64,000 nt of DNA from Dehalococcoidia bacterium (GCA_009693055.1 SHYA01000001.1:300547-364546); one strand, 5' to 3'; counted from the first letter of the stretch, positions 17,609-26,775 are shown. Notes: generated from the sequence alone by a model not told the origin. Numbers and translations are program-made.

Positions 17609-17637
17609 TTGCCCCCAGCCTCGTGTGCTGGTATAAT
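17609..17637 (+). promoter_or_regulatory. Promoter of rpsF-ssb-rpsR
   Basis: TTGCCC (17609-17614) and a perfect TATAAT (17632-17637) are 17 bases apart. Transcription would start near 17644, leaving a structured leader of about 79 bases. Confidence 0.8.
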
Positions 17638-17643
17638 CCACCC

Positions 17644-17722
17644 GTTGCGCACCCTAAGGTGAGCAGGCTCCCCCTGATGAGCCCGCGTTGGCGGGCCGAA
17701 GGGCCTGCCCGAGGAGGCCCCC
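17644..17722 (+). promoter_or_regulatory. Structured leader before rpsF, possible S6:S18 autoregulatory site
   Basis: The leader can fold through GCCCGC / GCGGGC and AGGCC-type arms, and contains CCGAAGGGCC. A known S6:S18-binding leader in many bacteria mimics the 16S site with a CCG-containing bulge, so regulation of this type is possible. I cannot confirm the fold by eye. A GGAGG ends at 17717. Confidence 0.3.
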
Positions 17723-18061
17723 ACGGCTAGCAGCTATGAACTTGTGCTGGTGCTGAACCCCGGCGCGCCGGAGGACCGCGTCACGGCGGTCATGGAGCGC
17801 GTCCAGCGCATCATCACGGAGCAGTCCGGCTCCATCCTCAAACAGGAGCAGTGGGGCGTCAAGCGCCTCGCCTACCCCATCAAGCACCTGCAAGAGGGCA
17901 ACTACGTCTACACCCAGTTCGACGCCGGCCCCGCAGTGGGGCGCGAGCTGGACACCACCCTGCTCGTCATGGACGAGGTGCTCCGCTACCTCATCGTAAA
18001 GCTGGAGCCCGTCAAGCCCAAGCGACCCATCCGCCGCAAGCTCAAGACCGCGCAGCCGTAG
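17723..18061 (+). CDS. rpsF: 30S ribosomal protein S6, apparently ACG-initiated
   Basis: S6 pairs with S18 on the 30S platform. The strand SYELVLVLNPGAPEDRV and later YPIKHLQEGNYVY segments identify it. The first beta strand (YELVLVLNP) is encoded upstream of the first conventional start (GTG 17744). The only codon that fits both protein and GGAGG spacing (5 bases) is ACG at 17723, giving 112 residues. A GTG 17744 start would be 26 bases from the Shine-Dalgarno and cut the first strand. Either initiation is at ACG, or the base at 17724 is a T-to-C error. Confidence 0.88.
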   Translation, partial: TASSYELVLVLNPGAPEDRVTAVMERVQRIITEQSGSILKQEQWGVKRLAYPIKHLQEGNYVYTQFDAGPAVGRELDTTLLVMDEVLRYLIVKLEPVKPKRPIRRKLKTAQP

Positions 18062-18074
18062 GGAGGAACTGGGG

Positions 18075-18506
18075 GTGGTTGGGCACATTCGCATCATCGT
18101 CATTGGCAACGTGGGCACGGACCCGGAGATGCGCTACACGGCTCAGGGCACGCCGGTCACCACGTTCCGCTTGGCGAGCAGCCGCGTCACCAACAACCCC
18201 GCCGGCGAACGCGACCAGGCCACCGAGTGGTTCACGGTCGTCTCCTGGCGGCAGCTCGCGGAGCAGGTCAACCAGTACCTGAACAAGGGCCGCAGGGCCT
18301 ACGTGGAGGGGAGGCTGCAGTCCCGGAGCTTTGAGGGGAAGGACAGCAAGACCCACTTCATCAACGAGATCGTCGCCGACCGGGTGCTCTTCCTGGACCG
18401 CGCCCCCGACCGGCCAGGCGCGCCGCCACAGCCCCAGGAAGCGCCGGAAAGCCAAGAAAGCAAAGTCGCGGGGCAGCCGGTCGAGCCGGAGGACCTGCCG
18501 TTCTAG
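18075..18506 (+). CDS. ssb: Single-stranded DNA-binding protein
   Basis: SSB coats single-stranded DNA and recruits repair and replication partners. The 143-residue protein begins at GTG 18075 after GGAGG. It has the OB fold (VIGNVGTDPEMRYTAQGTPV, ATEWFTVVSWRQLAEQ, YVEGRLQSRSF), a Pro/Gln linker and the acidic partner-binding tip ending EDLPF. The rpsF-ssb-rpsR order is a classic arrangement. Confidence 0.97.
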   Translation: MVGHIRIIVIGNVGTDPEMRYTAQGTPVTTFRLASSRVTNNPAGERDQATEWFTVVSWRQLAEQVNQYLNKGRRAYVEGRLQSRSFEGKDSKTHFINEIVADRVLFLDRAPDRPGAPPQPQEAPESQESKVAGQPVEPEDLPF

Positions 18507-18593
18507 CAATCTTTAGGCAGCGCAACGAGCGTACCGTTTAAAGGGGCCCAAACGCTAACCGGAGAGACCTAACCCGCGAGAGAGGAAACACCC

Positions 18594-19022
18594 ATGGTGA
18601 GCAGGGGACCAAGTTCAGGTCCGGGCGGACGCGGCGGCCCCATGCGGCCCCGCGGGCGCGGCGGCAGACGGTTCTTCCCGCCCCGCCGAAGGGTCTGCGC
18701 GTTCTGTGTGGAGCACGTCACCTCCATTGACTACAAGGACATTGCCCGGATCCAGCGCTACGTGTCCGAGCGGGCGCGCATCGACCCGCGGCGGCGGACC
18801 GGGACGTGCGCGAAGCACCAGCGTGCGCTCGCGACAGCGATCAAACGGGCGCGGCACCTGGCGTTGCTGCCCTTCGTCGGCGCCTTTGGCGCCCCGCGCG
18901 AGTACCGGCCGCGCCGCGAACCCTTCCGCCCGCTTCCTCCTACCCCCGCACCCCAGCCGGTCGAGCAAAGCGCTGCGCCCCCAGCGGCTGCGGAGCCCTC
19001 CTCCGAGCCGTCGGCAGAGTAG
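18594..19022 (+). CDS. rpsR: 30S ribosomal protein S18, zinc-type, with long tails
   Basis: S18 binds S6 and 16S rRNA. The core [20 protein letters not shown] and [20 protein letters not shown] is clear. Its Cys residues (CAFC and TCAKH) suggest the zinc-binding C+ paralogue. At 142 residues it is about twice the usual 75, with a Gly/Arg/Pro-rich N-terminal extension and a Pro/Ala/Glu-rich C-terminal tail of about 45 residues. Confidence 0.95.
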   Translation: MVSRGPSSGPGGRGGPMRPRGRGGRRFFPPRRRVCAFCVEHVTSIDYKDIARIQRYVSERARIDPRRRTGTCAKHQRALATAIKRARHLALLPFVGAFGAPREYRPRREPFRPLPPTPAPQPVEQSAAPPAAAEPSSEPSAE

Positions 19023-19046
19023 CGCGCAGCGAGGGCCTGAATCGTT

Positions 19047-20105
19047 ATGCGACAGCGACGGAACCGGCCAGCCGGCAGACCCCGGGCAGGCAGGCGCCTC
19101 CACCCCGAAGAGGAGCGACGCCGAAGACACCGTTACCTCATGGCGGGCGGTGCGTGCCTTCTCGCTATCGCGTTGATCCCCATCATCGGCTTCATCCTCA
19201 CCCTCAGCGGCCCCGAGGATAAGACCGTCATCCTAGTCAACGAGGCACGCTACTCTCTGGGCGACCTGCGGAGCATCCTTCGCAGCTACCAATGGCGGTC
19301 CCAGCAACCGCTGGACATGTCCACCCTGCCCTTCCAGATTGTTGAACTGCTGACTGAGAACAAGGTGATCTCCCAGTTCGCCCCTGAGCTGGGGATGAGC
19401 GTTGCCGAAGAAGATGTGTCCGCCGACATCCGCAAGACTCTTGAGGGGGAACCCCCCAAAGATACCCCGCGGGCCCAGCTCGACAGGGATTTCAAGGAGA
19501 ATTACCGGAAGATGCTGAGCGGGACGCGCCTGAGCGAGGGAGAGCACCGCGACCTGGTGCGCTCCAGCTTGCTCCGAGACAAGGTGCGCGAACGGGTCAG
19601 CACCGAGGTCGCGAGCGTGGCCGACCAATTCCACCTCTACGCCCTCACCGTGAAGAGCGAGCAGCTCGCGATAGAAGCTGCGACGGAGTTTGAGCGTGGC
19701 GTCGTCTTTCAAGACCTGGTCACGAAGTACTCCACCAACACGGACACGATTCGCAAGGGGGGTGAACTCGGCTGGGTAGTCCGGGGCCTGAACGCCGACC
19801 TGGACAAGATCGCCGACGAGGCGGAGCCTGGGAAGCTCTCAAAGCCGCGTAACGAGGTTGTGCAAGGGCCTCCGGGCCAGCAAGGCGTCATCCAGTACAC
19901 CCTCTATCTCGTCACTGACAAGGTGGTTGGCCGTGAGCTTGACGAAGGCCATAGGGGCCAGTTGAAGGAGCAGGCGCTCCAAAAGTGGATCTCCCAGCAG
20001 CGGGCAAAGAGCGTTATAGAAACAAACTTCGGCTCAGCAGAGTACTCCTGGATCGTCCAGGAGCTGCGGAAGACTGCGCCACCAAGCCAGGTCCCGCCCG
20101 GCTAG
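19047..20105 (+). CDS. Membrane-anchored PpiC-like peptidyl-prolyl isomerase/foldase
   Basis: A 352-residue protein resembling the SurA/PrsA group. It has a very basic N terminus (RRRRHRY), one membrane segment at about residues 31-53 (AGGACLLAIALIPIIGFIL), an extracytoplasmic helical chaperone-like domain, and a PpiC-type domain from about residue 190 (FHLYALTVKSEQLAIEAATE, STNTDTIRKGGELGWV, YTLYLVTDK). It probably helps folding of exported proteins. It follows rpsR by 24 bases and precedes hom by 8. Confidence 0.83.
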   Translation: MRQRRNRPAGRPRAGRRLHPEEERRRRHRYLMAGGACLLAIALIPIIGFILTLSGPEDKTVILVNEARYSLGDLRSILRSYQWRSQQPLDMSTLPFQIVELLTENKVISQFAPELGMSVAEEDVSADIRKTLEGEPPKDTPRAQLDRDFKENYRKMLSGTRLSEGEHRDLVRSSLLRDKVRERVSTEVASVADQFHLYALTVKSEQLAIEAATEFERGVVFQDLVTKYSTNTDTIRKGGELGWVVRGLNADLDKIADEAEPGKLSKPRNEVVQGPPGQQGVIQYTLYLVTDKVVGRELDEGHRGQLKEQALQKWISQQRAKSVIETNFGSAEYSWIVQELRKTAPPSQVPPG

Positions 20106-20113
20106 GCGGCGCC

Positions 20114-21424
20114 ATGGCGGTGGATCGCGCAATCGGTGTGGGCCTGTTGGGCCTGGGGGTCGTTGGAACGGGCGTCGCCCAGACCCTGCTCCGAAAACCG
20201 TCCGTATTGGCCGAGCGCATCGGGGCCCCCTTAGTGATACGCGGCGCCCTGGTGCGCGATCCCGCCAAGGCCCGGGCGCTCTCCCCTCTCCCTTTCCCGC
20301 TGACCAGTGACCCCGCGCGCCTCCTTGAGGCCTCAGATGTGGACATCGTAGTGGAGGTGATGGGGGGCGAGCATCCGGCGCTGGAGTACCTTGAGCACGC
20401 GCTCCGGGCCGGCAAGCACGTGGTCACCGCCAACAAAGAGGTGATGGCGAAGCACGGCCACCGGCTCCGCGCCCTTGCGCAGCAGCTCGGAGTGCAGATC
20501 CGCTTTGAGGCCAGTGTGGGCGGCGGAATCCCGATCATCGGCCCGCTCCAGCGCGACCTGCTGGCCAACGACATTACCTCCCTCCGCGCCATCATCAACG
20601 GCACCACGAACTACATTCTGACCCGCATGGCGAACGAGGGGCTGGACTTTGCCGTCGCCCTCCGCCACGCGCAGGAGCTGGGCTACGCGGAGCCCGACCC
20701 GACGAACGACGTGGAGGGGATTGACGCCGCGTACAAGCTCGCCATCCTCGCCAGCCTCGCGTTCCACACGCCGGTGACGCCCGCCGACGTTCCACACGAG
20801 GGCGTTACACGGCTGCGGACCAAGGACTTTCAGTATGCTAAGGAGCTTGGGTACGCCATCAAGCTGCTGGCGATCTCCGTCAAGGACGATGCGGGCCTCA
20901 GCGCGCGCGTCCACCCGGCCCTCGTTCCGCAGGAGACGCTGCTTGCGAAGGTGGACGGAGCGTACAATGCGGTGGAGATCAAGGGCGACCTGACGGGTAC
21001 GGTGACGTTCCACGGGTTAGGCGCCGGCGCGCAGCCCACAGCGAGCGCCATTCTGGGAGACGTGGTCAACGTGGCCCGCGCCCTCTGCGGCCACGCGCAG
21101 CCCGCCGCACCGCCGCTCTCTACCCCGTCCAAGCCGGCCGTCCGCCTCCGCGGCTTGGCGGACCTGGTGACCCGCTACTACCTGCGGATGAGCGTCGGCG
21201 ACCAGGCTGGCGTGCTGGCCCAGATCGCCAACGTCCTGGGACAACAGCAGATCAGCCTCGCCTCCGTCATCCAGAAGGATGCTGACCCCGCGGCGAAAAC
21301 CGCGGAGATTGTCATCACGACTCATCCGGCGCAGGAAGCGAGGATGCAGCGCGCCCTTGAGATGCTCAGTAAGCTGCCGGTCGTCAAGGAGATCAATAAC
21401 GTTATCCGCGTGGAACCGGTCTAA
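20114..21424 (+). CDS. hom: Homoserine dehydrogenase
   Basis: Hom reduces aspartate semialdehyde to homoserine for threonine and methionine. ATG 20114 gives MAVDRAIGVGLLGLGVVGTG with the dinucleotide loop. VTANKEVMAKHG, EASVGGGIPIIGPLQ, NGTTNYILTRM and the catalytic region GYAEPDPTNDVEGIDAAYK are typical. A C-terminal ACT domain (VLAQIANVLGQQQISLASVI) would bind threonine for feedback. The product has 436 residues. It is followed by thrC. Confidence 0.96.
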   Translation: MAVDRAIGVGLLGLGVVGTGVAQTLLRKPSVLAERIGAPLVIRGALVRDPAKARALSPLPFPLTSDPARLLEASDVDIVVEVMGGEHPALEYLEHALRAGKHVVTANKEVMAKHGHRLRALAQQLGVQIRFEASVGGGIPIIGPLQRDLLANDITSLRAIINGTTNYILTRMANEGLDFAVALRHAQELGYAEPDPTNDVEGIDAAYKLAILASLAFHTPVTPADVPHEGVTRLRTKDFQYAKELGYAIKLLAISVKDDAGLSARVHPALVPQETLLAKVDGAYNAVEIKGDLTGTVTFHGLGAGAQPTASAILGDVVNVARALCGHAQPAAPPLSTPSKPAVRLRGLADLVTRYYLRMSVGDQAGVLAQIANVLGQQQISLASVIQKDADPAAKTAEIVITTHPAQEARMQRALEMLSKLPVVKEINNVIRVEPV

Positions 21425-21537
21425 CCGGTCGCATCGCGCACAAGGCCCTCCACGCCCTCTCTTCCCGTCGGAGGGGTAGGCGGTGCTTGCGTTTCCACCC
21501 GCACCCGTGGTACAGATGAGTGAAGCGAGGGAAAGAC

Positions 21538-22602
21538 ATGCGCAGGCCCCTTCTGGAGCGGTATCAGGAATACCTGCCGCTTACCGAGCAGACGCCCCCC
21601 ATCACGCTTGGCGAAGGCGGGACTCCTCTCGTCAGATCAGAGCGGCTGTGGCGTGAGCTTGGTACTTCCGAGGTGTACTTCAAGCTGGAGGGATGCAACC
21701 CGACCGGCTCCTTCAAGGACCGCGGCATGGTGGTCGCCATCGCCAAGGCGCTGGAAGCCGGCAGCCGGTTCATCGCGTGCGCGTCCACGGGCAACACCAG
21801 CGCGTCCGCCGCGGCGTACGGCGCGCACTGTGGCCTCACCACGCTGGTGCTTGTCCCCAAGGGGAGCGTCGCCGCGGGCAAGATGGCCCAGGCCATTGCG
21901 TACGGCGCGCACGTGCTGGCGGTCAACGGCAACTTTGACCGCGCCCTCCAACTGGTCCGGGAGCTCTGCTCCCGCCACCCCGCCACGCTCGTCAACTCGG
22001 TCAATCCGTTCCGGCTGGAAGGGCAGAAGACCGCTGCCTTTGAGGTGATAGACGACCTGGGAGACGCGCCCGACTACCTGTGTATCCCGGTCGGCAACGC
22101 GGGGAACATCACCGCGTACTGGCGCGGCTTCCGCACCTACCACGAGGCGGGCAAGGCCAAACGCCTGCCGCGGATGCTGGGGTTTCAGGCGGAGGGCTCA
22201 GCGCCCATCGTCTTTGGCCATCCGGTGAAAGACCCAAAGACCATCGCCTCCGCCATCCGCATAGGCAGCCCGGCGAGCTGGAAAGGTGCGGTCGCCGCGC
22301 GTGACGAGTCCGGCGGGCGTATTGACGCCGTTTCCGACGAAGAGATCTTGGAGGCGTACAAGCTCCTTGCGCGGCAGGAGGGCGTCTTCTGCGAGCCGGC
22401 CTCCGCCACTTCCGTTGCGGGCCTTTTGAAACTCGCCCGCGAGGGTATGGACTTTCGCGGCAAGCGCATCGTGTGTGTGATCACGGGGAGCGGCCTCAAG
22501 GACCCGGACCTGGCGCAGCAGATCGCCGACGTGCCCCTGCAGGAGGTTTCCGCCGACCTGGAATCCGTTGAAGAGGCCGTCTCCTCCTTATGGGGCAGGT
22601 GA
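21538..22602 (+). CDS. thrC: Threonine synthase
   Basis: ThrC converts phosphohomoserine to threonine with PLP. ATG 21538 (MRRPLLERYQEYLPL) follows GAGGGAAAG; a start at 21520 would add six residues. Motifs are EGGTPLVRSERL, the PLP lysine in NPTGSFKDRGM, ASTGNTSASAAAYGA and FCEPASATSVAGLLK. The product has 354 residues, the short class seen in many bacteria. No homoserine kinase (thrB) gene is seen beside it. Confidence 0.95.
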   Translation: MRRPLLERYQEYLPLTEQTPPITLGEGGTPLVRSERLWRELGTSEVYFKLEGCNPTGSFKDRGMVVAIAKALEAGSRFIACASTGNTSASAAAYGAHCGLTTLVLVPKGSVAAGKMAQAIAYGAHVLAVNGNFDRALQLVRELCSRHPATLVNSVNPFRLEGQKTAAFEVIDDLGDAPDYLCIPVGNAGNITAYWRGFRTYHEAGKAKRLPRMLGFQAEGSAPIVFGHPVKDPKTIASAIRIGSPASWKGAVAARDESGGRIDAVSDEEILEAYKLLARQEGVFCEPASATSVAGLLKLAREGMDFRGKRIVCVITGSGLKDPDLAQQIADVPLQEVSADLESVEEAVSSLWGR

Positions 22603-22725
22603 GTGTCGCGCCGGCAGGGGCCAGCCCCCGCACCCTTCTCGCGAATAGGACCCTGACGCCTTACGGAAGGAGCGCCAAGCTGCAGCAGCGTCGTGCGAAG
22701 CCAGTCGGCGGAGCGCGAATGACCC

Positions 22726-23979
22726 GTGAAGACCACCCGCATCGCCGCTAGAGGCCGTGTCTGGGCGCTTCTGGGCATCGGCGTCGTGCTGGTGAGCATC
22801 GCGGCCTGCCAATCCGAGCCAGCGAAAAACGTGCCGCCACGGCCTGAGGACGCCGCTCCCGTCGCCCGGCAAGGCGACTCGCTCGACCTGACGAAGGTCT
22901 GGAGCGGCGGCAAATGCCAGGGGAATGGTGCGGTTGCCTTCACGCACCTGCCGATGGCCCTGGAAGACTTTCCCTTTATCCTTCCGTACGGCGCAGTCAC
23001 TGACGCTCACGTCACCCCGATTGACCACATGTATGTTTCGCCCGCGGACTGGAGCTCGGCGCGGGACCAGTATGAGGTGCGCGCGATCGCCGATGGCTTC
23101 ATCGTCAAGATAGGCCACCGGACGGGCTTTGTTGGGGACGTCCGAACGGATCGGGTTACCGATGAATACCGGCTGGACATTGAACACACCTGTGATCTGT
23201 ACAGCTATTTTGACTTGGTGGCCTCGCTCGATGAGTCCATCATCAGGCAAGCCGGCGCCACCATCACCGAAGGGCAGGGCAGTATTGGCGTCCGGATCCC
23301 TATCAAGGTCGGCCAGCTGGTCGGCCGGATTGGCGGTCAAACCCTGGACTTCGGCGTTTACAACAACACCAAACACCTGAACTTCATCATTGCCGAGCAC
23401 TACGTTCTTGAGCCTTGGAAAATCCACACGGATGACCCGTTTCCCTACCTTGTAGAACCCTTGCGTTCGCAGCTGATCGCCAAAAACCTCCGGTCCGTTG
23501 AGCCGATCGCCGGAAGGATCGACTACGACGTGGACGGCACACTGCTCGGCAACTGGTTCAGAGAGGGCACCAACGGCTATGGCGGCATCAATCAGCAGCG
23601 ATATTGGGAGGGCCATCTGGCGTTTCTTTACGATCACCTTGACCCAAGCGCCATCGTCATATCTCTGGGTGATTTCGGCGGCGTCTCACGACAATTCACC
23701 ACTCTGGGCGCCGCCCCAGACCCCAACGATGTTGATGTGAGTGCGGGTCTTGTGCGATACACGCTTGCCTGGTATGACCACGTGGTCGGCGAGAGTGGGG
23801 AACCGTGGGACAGGACCAGCGTGGTCAAGAACTTGAAGGTCCAGCCACTTGACGGCATCCAAGGCGTCGCCTTGTTCCAGCTCACGGGGCCCCGTCGGCT
23901 CAAGGCGGAGGTGTTTCCCGGCAAGACCCCCGATCAAGTGAGCGGATTTACCGAAGGGGCGGTCTTCTACGAGCGGTGA
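22726..23979 (+). CDS. Putative lipoprotein of unknown function
   Basis: A 417-residue protein from GTG 22726. It has a lipoprotein signal: a basic start, a hydrophobic stretch (LLGIGVVLVSIA) and a lipobox-type AAC with Cys near residue 28. The body lacks further membrane segments and is likely anchored on the outer face. It has a region (VRAIADGFIVKIGHRTG, CDLYSYFDLV, GQLVGRIGGQTLDFGVYN) that resembles an M23-peptidase-like beta fold without an obvious intact HxH metal site. No confident function. Confidence 0.72.
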   Translation: MKTTRIAARGRVWALLGIGVVLVSIAACQSEPAKNVPPRPEDAAPVARQGDSLDLTKVWSGGKCQGNGAVAFTHLPMALEDFPFILPYGAVTDAHVTPIDHMYVSPADWSSARDQYEVRAIADGFIVKIGHRTGFVGDVRTDRVTDEYRLDIEHTCDLYSYFDLVASLDESIIRQAGATITEGQGSIGVRIPIKVGQLVGRIGGQTLDFGVYNNTKHLNFIIAEHYVLEPWKIHTDDPFPYLVEPLRSQLIAKNLRSVEPIAGRIDYDVDGTLLGNWFREGTNGYGGINQQRYWEGHLAFLYDHLDPSAIVISLGDFGGVSRQFTTLGAAPDPNDVDVSAGLVRYTLAWYDHVVGESGEPWDRTSVVKNLKVQPLDGIQGVALFQLTGPRRLKAEVFPGKTPDQVSGFTEGAVFYER

Positions 23980-24131
23980 GTCATGTTTTCTCAACCTAAA
24001 GCCTTTCGCCCGTGTGGCCTGCCCTTGGCATATACTGACGAAGCCAAGTTATCTTCGTGGCACAGTGGTCTTAACCGCGCATAAGATTTCATTCCCCAGC
24101 CATCAGGTCTCATGGAGATTGGGCCAAACGG

Positions 24132-25133
24132 ATGAGCGTTCGCGTCACCCAGGAAACTTTTGATTCTCTCACTGCTCCGTGGGAGCAGCTGCTGCCCGGC
24201 GCGGCGGCGAACACGATCTTCCTGACGCCGCTCTGGCAGCGCACGTGGTGGGAAACGCTGGGCACGAACGATGGCGCAGGCGGCGAGGCGCCCCGCGAGC
24301 TCCTGTTGCTTGCGGTGAGGGACGGGCAGGGTCTCATCGGCGTGGCCCCCATGCAGCGGAGCGGTGGCGCCATCGCGTTCCTCGGCGACACCGACGTCTT
24401 TGACTACCACGATTTCATCGTGCGGCGCGGCAGGGAGGACGAGTTCTTCACGGCGCTCTGCGCCTACCTCAAGGGCCAGCCCTGGGACCGCCTCTATCTC
24501 CCATCGGTGCCTGAAGGCTCCCCCACCATTGAGCACCTGGCGCGGCTGACGCAGCAGCACGGCTGGCGTTGCGTGGTTGAGCGCGAGGACGTCTCCCCCG
24601 GCATGCCGCTTCCGGCGAGCTGGGAGGAGTACCTGGCCACGCTGTCCAAGAAGGACCGGCATGAGCTGCGCCGAAAGCTGCGCCGCCTGTCCAGCGCCGC
24701 GCAGCCAACGTTCTTGACCCACGAGGACGCCGAGCTGGACCGGCACCTGGACCAGTTCCTCCGCCTGATGCGGGAGGGGCGCGAGGACAAGCAGAGCTTT
24801 CTGACCCCCGCCCGGGAGGGGTTCTTCCGCGCAGTGTGCCACGCCGTCGCTAAGTCCGGCTCCCTGCGGCTCCACTTCCTGGAGCTCGGTGGGACGCCTG
24901 TGGCCGCCGCTCTCTGTTTCGACTACGACGGCCGGCGCCTCCTGTACAACAGCGGTTTCGCTCCGGAGCACCAGGCGTTCAGCGTGGGGCTCATGGTCAA
25001 GGCGCTCTCCATCCAGGAAGCGATCTCCAAGCGCCTGGAGTACTTCGATTTCCTGCGCGGCGACGAGCCGTATAAGTACGACCTGGGCGCAAAGGACCGC
25101 GTAGTGTACAGGATTGAAGTCTTCCGCGCCTAA
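24132..25133 (+). CDS. GNAT-like acyltransferase (BioF2/CelD-FemAB-like)
   Basis: A 333-residue protein of the 'acetyltransferase involved in cellulose biosynthesis' (BioF2_like) group. The N-terminal half has FLTPLWQRTWWETLG and the C-terminal GNAT half has KSGSLRLHFLELGGTPVAAA, LCFDYDGRRLLYNSGF and FDFLRGDEPYKYDLG, which are typical. It probably transfers an acyl or aminoacyl group to a cell-envelope or polysaccharide acceptor; substrate unknown. A CTTGGCATATACT element 95 bases upstream may be a promoter. Confidence 0.8.
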   Translation: MSVRVTQETFDSLTAPWEQLLPGAAANTIFLTPLWQRTWWETLGTNDGAGGEAPRELLLLAVRDGQGLIGVAPMQRSGGAIAFLGDTDVFDYHDFIVRRGREDEFFTALCAYLKGQPWDRLYLPSVPEGSPTIEHLARLTQQHGWRCVVEREDVSPGMPLPASWEEYLATLSKKDRHELRRKLRRLSSAAQPTFLTHEDAELDRHLDQFLRLMREGREDKQSFLTPAREGFFRAVCHAVAKSGSLRLHFLELGGTPVAAALCFDYDGRRLLYNSGFAPEHQAFSVGLMVKALSIQEAISKRLEYFDFLRGDEPYKYDLGAKDRVVYRIEVFRA

Positions 25134-25178
25134 GCCATTCCGGTGGCGGGAGCGCCAGCGCCGCCCTATACTAAAGCC

Positions 25179-25919
25179 ATGGACAAGCAATCGGTCAGGG
25201 ATACCCTTCCCGGAGTGTTGCTCAGGCCGTCTTACCTGATACGGATCGGGAGACACCTCCGAAACCGGATGGGGGCGGGGCTCGTCCTCCTTCTCCCCGC
25301 CGCGGCCTGCTACCTCATCCTCCGGTTCATCGTCGGCTTTGTGGACGACCTCATCCGGCCGGGTGTGGAGGACATTGGGAGGGGAAACACCTGGGTTGAC
25401 GTTGTTCCTCCCGTCGGCAGCGTGATCACTCTTGTTATCTTCCTCTACGTTGTCGGACTTCTTGCTCAAAATGTCGTCGGGCGCTGGGTTGTCCGCTACA
25501 CCGAGCAGGCAATAGGCCGGATCCCCTTCCTGCGCGGCGTCTACAACACCGCTCGCCAGGCCACCAACCTGCTCTCCGGCCTGGAGAGCGCCAAGTTCTC
25601 GCGCGTGGTGCTGGTTTCGTTCCCGCACGCGAAGGCCAGGTCCATCGGCCTGGTGACCGGCAGGTGGTCCACGCCGGGGGGGCGCGACTACCTCCAGGTG
25701 TACGTCCCCACCACGCCGACACCCATGTCCGGGTTCCTCCTCTTCGTGGACGAGAGTGAGGTGGAAGACGCCGGCATGAGCACGGACACCGCACTCAGGA
25801 TGGTCGTCACCGCGGGCATCACGGAGCGCCAAAACGGAAAGCTCGCTGGCATCGCGCCTCCCGAGAGCTTCCCGGTCGAGCAGTCCGGGACGAGCCCCGC
25901 TCCCGGCGGGCAGACGTGA
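25179..25919 (+). CDS. DUF502 family membrane protein
   Basis: A 246-residue protein from ATG 25179. It has two membrane segments near the N terminus (LVLLLPAAACYLILRFIVG and SVITLVIFLYVVGLLAQN). These are followed by the DUF502 pattern RIPFLRGVYNTARQ, VVLVSFPHAKARSIGLVTG, VYVPTTPTPMSGFLLFV. Function unknown. A TATACT ends 6 bases before the ATG, so the transcript is probably leaderless; no Shine-Dalgarno is seen. Confidence 0.88.
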   Translation: MDKQSVRDTLPGVLLRPSYLIRIGRHLRNRMGAGLVLLLPAAACYLILRFIVGFVDDLIRPGVEDIGRGNTWVDVVPPVGSVITLVIFLYVVGLLAQNVVGRWVVRYTEQAIGRIPFLRGVYNTARQATNLLSGLESAKFSRVVLVSFPHAKARSIGLVTGRWSTPGGRDYLQVYVPTTPTPMSGFLLFVDESEVEDAGMSTDTALRMVVTAGITERQNGKLAGIAPPESFPVEQSGTSPAPGGQT

Positions 25920-25975
25920 ACGCCGCGGTGCGTTACCCTTCAGAAAGCGCCGAACGCTGGTAGGAGAGCCGAGCC

Positions 25976-26665
25976 GTGGACACTCCGGGCCGCGCCCTGG
26001 TGGTCTTTGCGCATCCCGATGACGCCGAGTTCGGCTGCAGCGGCACCATAGCCAAGTGGGTCCAAGAGGGCGCCGAAGTCCATTACCTGGTGTGCACGAA
26101 CGGCGACAAGGGCTCCACCGAGCCTGAGATGCTGCCGGAGCGTCTCGCCCCCGTGCGCGAAGCGGAGCAGCGCGCGGCCGCCGCCGTCCTTGGGGTCAAG
26201 AGCGTTGAATGCCTGGGCTATCCTGACGGCGAGCTCGAGCCGACGCGCGCCTTCCTGGGCCAGGTGGTGCGCGCCATCCGCCGCGTGAAGCCGGACGCGA
26301 TCATCACGTCCGAGCCGCACCCTCGCACCTACCACTCCCACCGCGACCACCGCATGGCGGGCCTGGTGACCCTGGACGCCTGCTTCCCTTACGCCCGCGA
26401 CCACCTCCACTTCCCGGAGCACATGCGCCAGGGGCTGGAGCCGCACAAGGTGGGCGCGATCCTGTTCTTCGGCGGAGAGGAGCCGCTGGAGTTCGTGGAC
26501 ATCACCGGCACTATGGACACCAAGATAAGGGCGCTCTACAAGCACGCCAGCCAGGTCCGCGGGCGGGACATCGAAGAGCTGGTGCGCAAACGCTCCCACG
26601 AGATCGGCGAGCGCGCGGGGTACGAGTACGCGGAGGCCTTCCGCAAAATAGAGTTCAGGCGCTGA
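25976..26665 (+). CDS. PIG-L (LmbE-like) family deacetylase
   Basis: A 229-residue zinc-dependent N-deacetylase. The zinc motif is AHPDDAEFGCSGT near residue 12, and the third ligand is in YHSHRDHRMAG. NGDKGSTEPEM, REAEQRAAAAVLGV and LGYPDGEL are typical. Related enzymes deacetylate GlcNAc-type substrates in mycothiol, bacillithiol or glycolipid routes; which one applies here is open. GTG 25976 is the start, after TAGGAGAG. Confidence 0.92.
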   Translation: MDTPGRALVVFAHPDDAEFGCSGTIAKWVQEGAEVHYLVCTNGDKGSTEPEMLPERLAPVREAEQRAAAAVLGVKSVECLGYPDGELEPTRAFLGQVVRAIRRVKPDAIITSEPHPRTYHSHRDHRMAGLVTLDACFPYARDHLHFPEHMRQGLEPHKVGAILFFGGEEPLEFVDITGTMDTKIRALYKHASQVRGRDIEELVRKRSHEIGERAGYEYAEAFRKIEFRR

Positions 26666-26679
26666 GTTCCACATCAACC

Positions 26680-26775
26680 GCTCGTGGTGAGCTTGCCTGC
26701 CCTGAGTGCAGCGAGCGGGTCGAACCAGGGGCCGACCGCGCTTCGGCAAGCTCAGGGTGAGCGGAGTCGAGCCGG
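26680..26775 (+). repeat. Family B palindromic repeat, long intergenic copy
   Basis: Two complementary arms face each other: CTCGTGGTGAGCTTGCC and GCTTCGGCAAGCTCAGGGTG, with GCAGCGAGCGGGTCGAACCA between. The second arm equals the repeat translated inside trpE. Confidence 0.75.

Noticed and set aside
23991..25832. A 613-codon minus-strand open frame over the acyltransferase and DUF502 genes
   Set aside because: The plus-strand genes have clear family motifs; the antisense translation is low-complexity and His/Arg/Gly rich.
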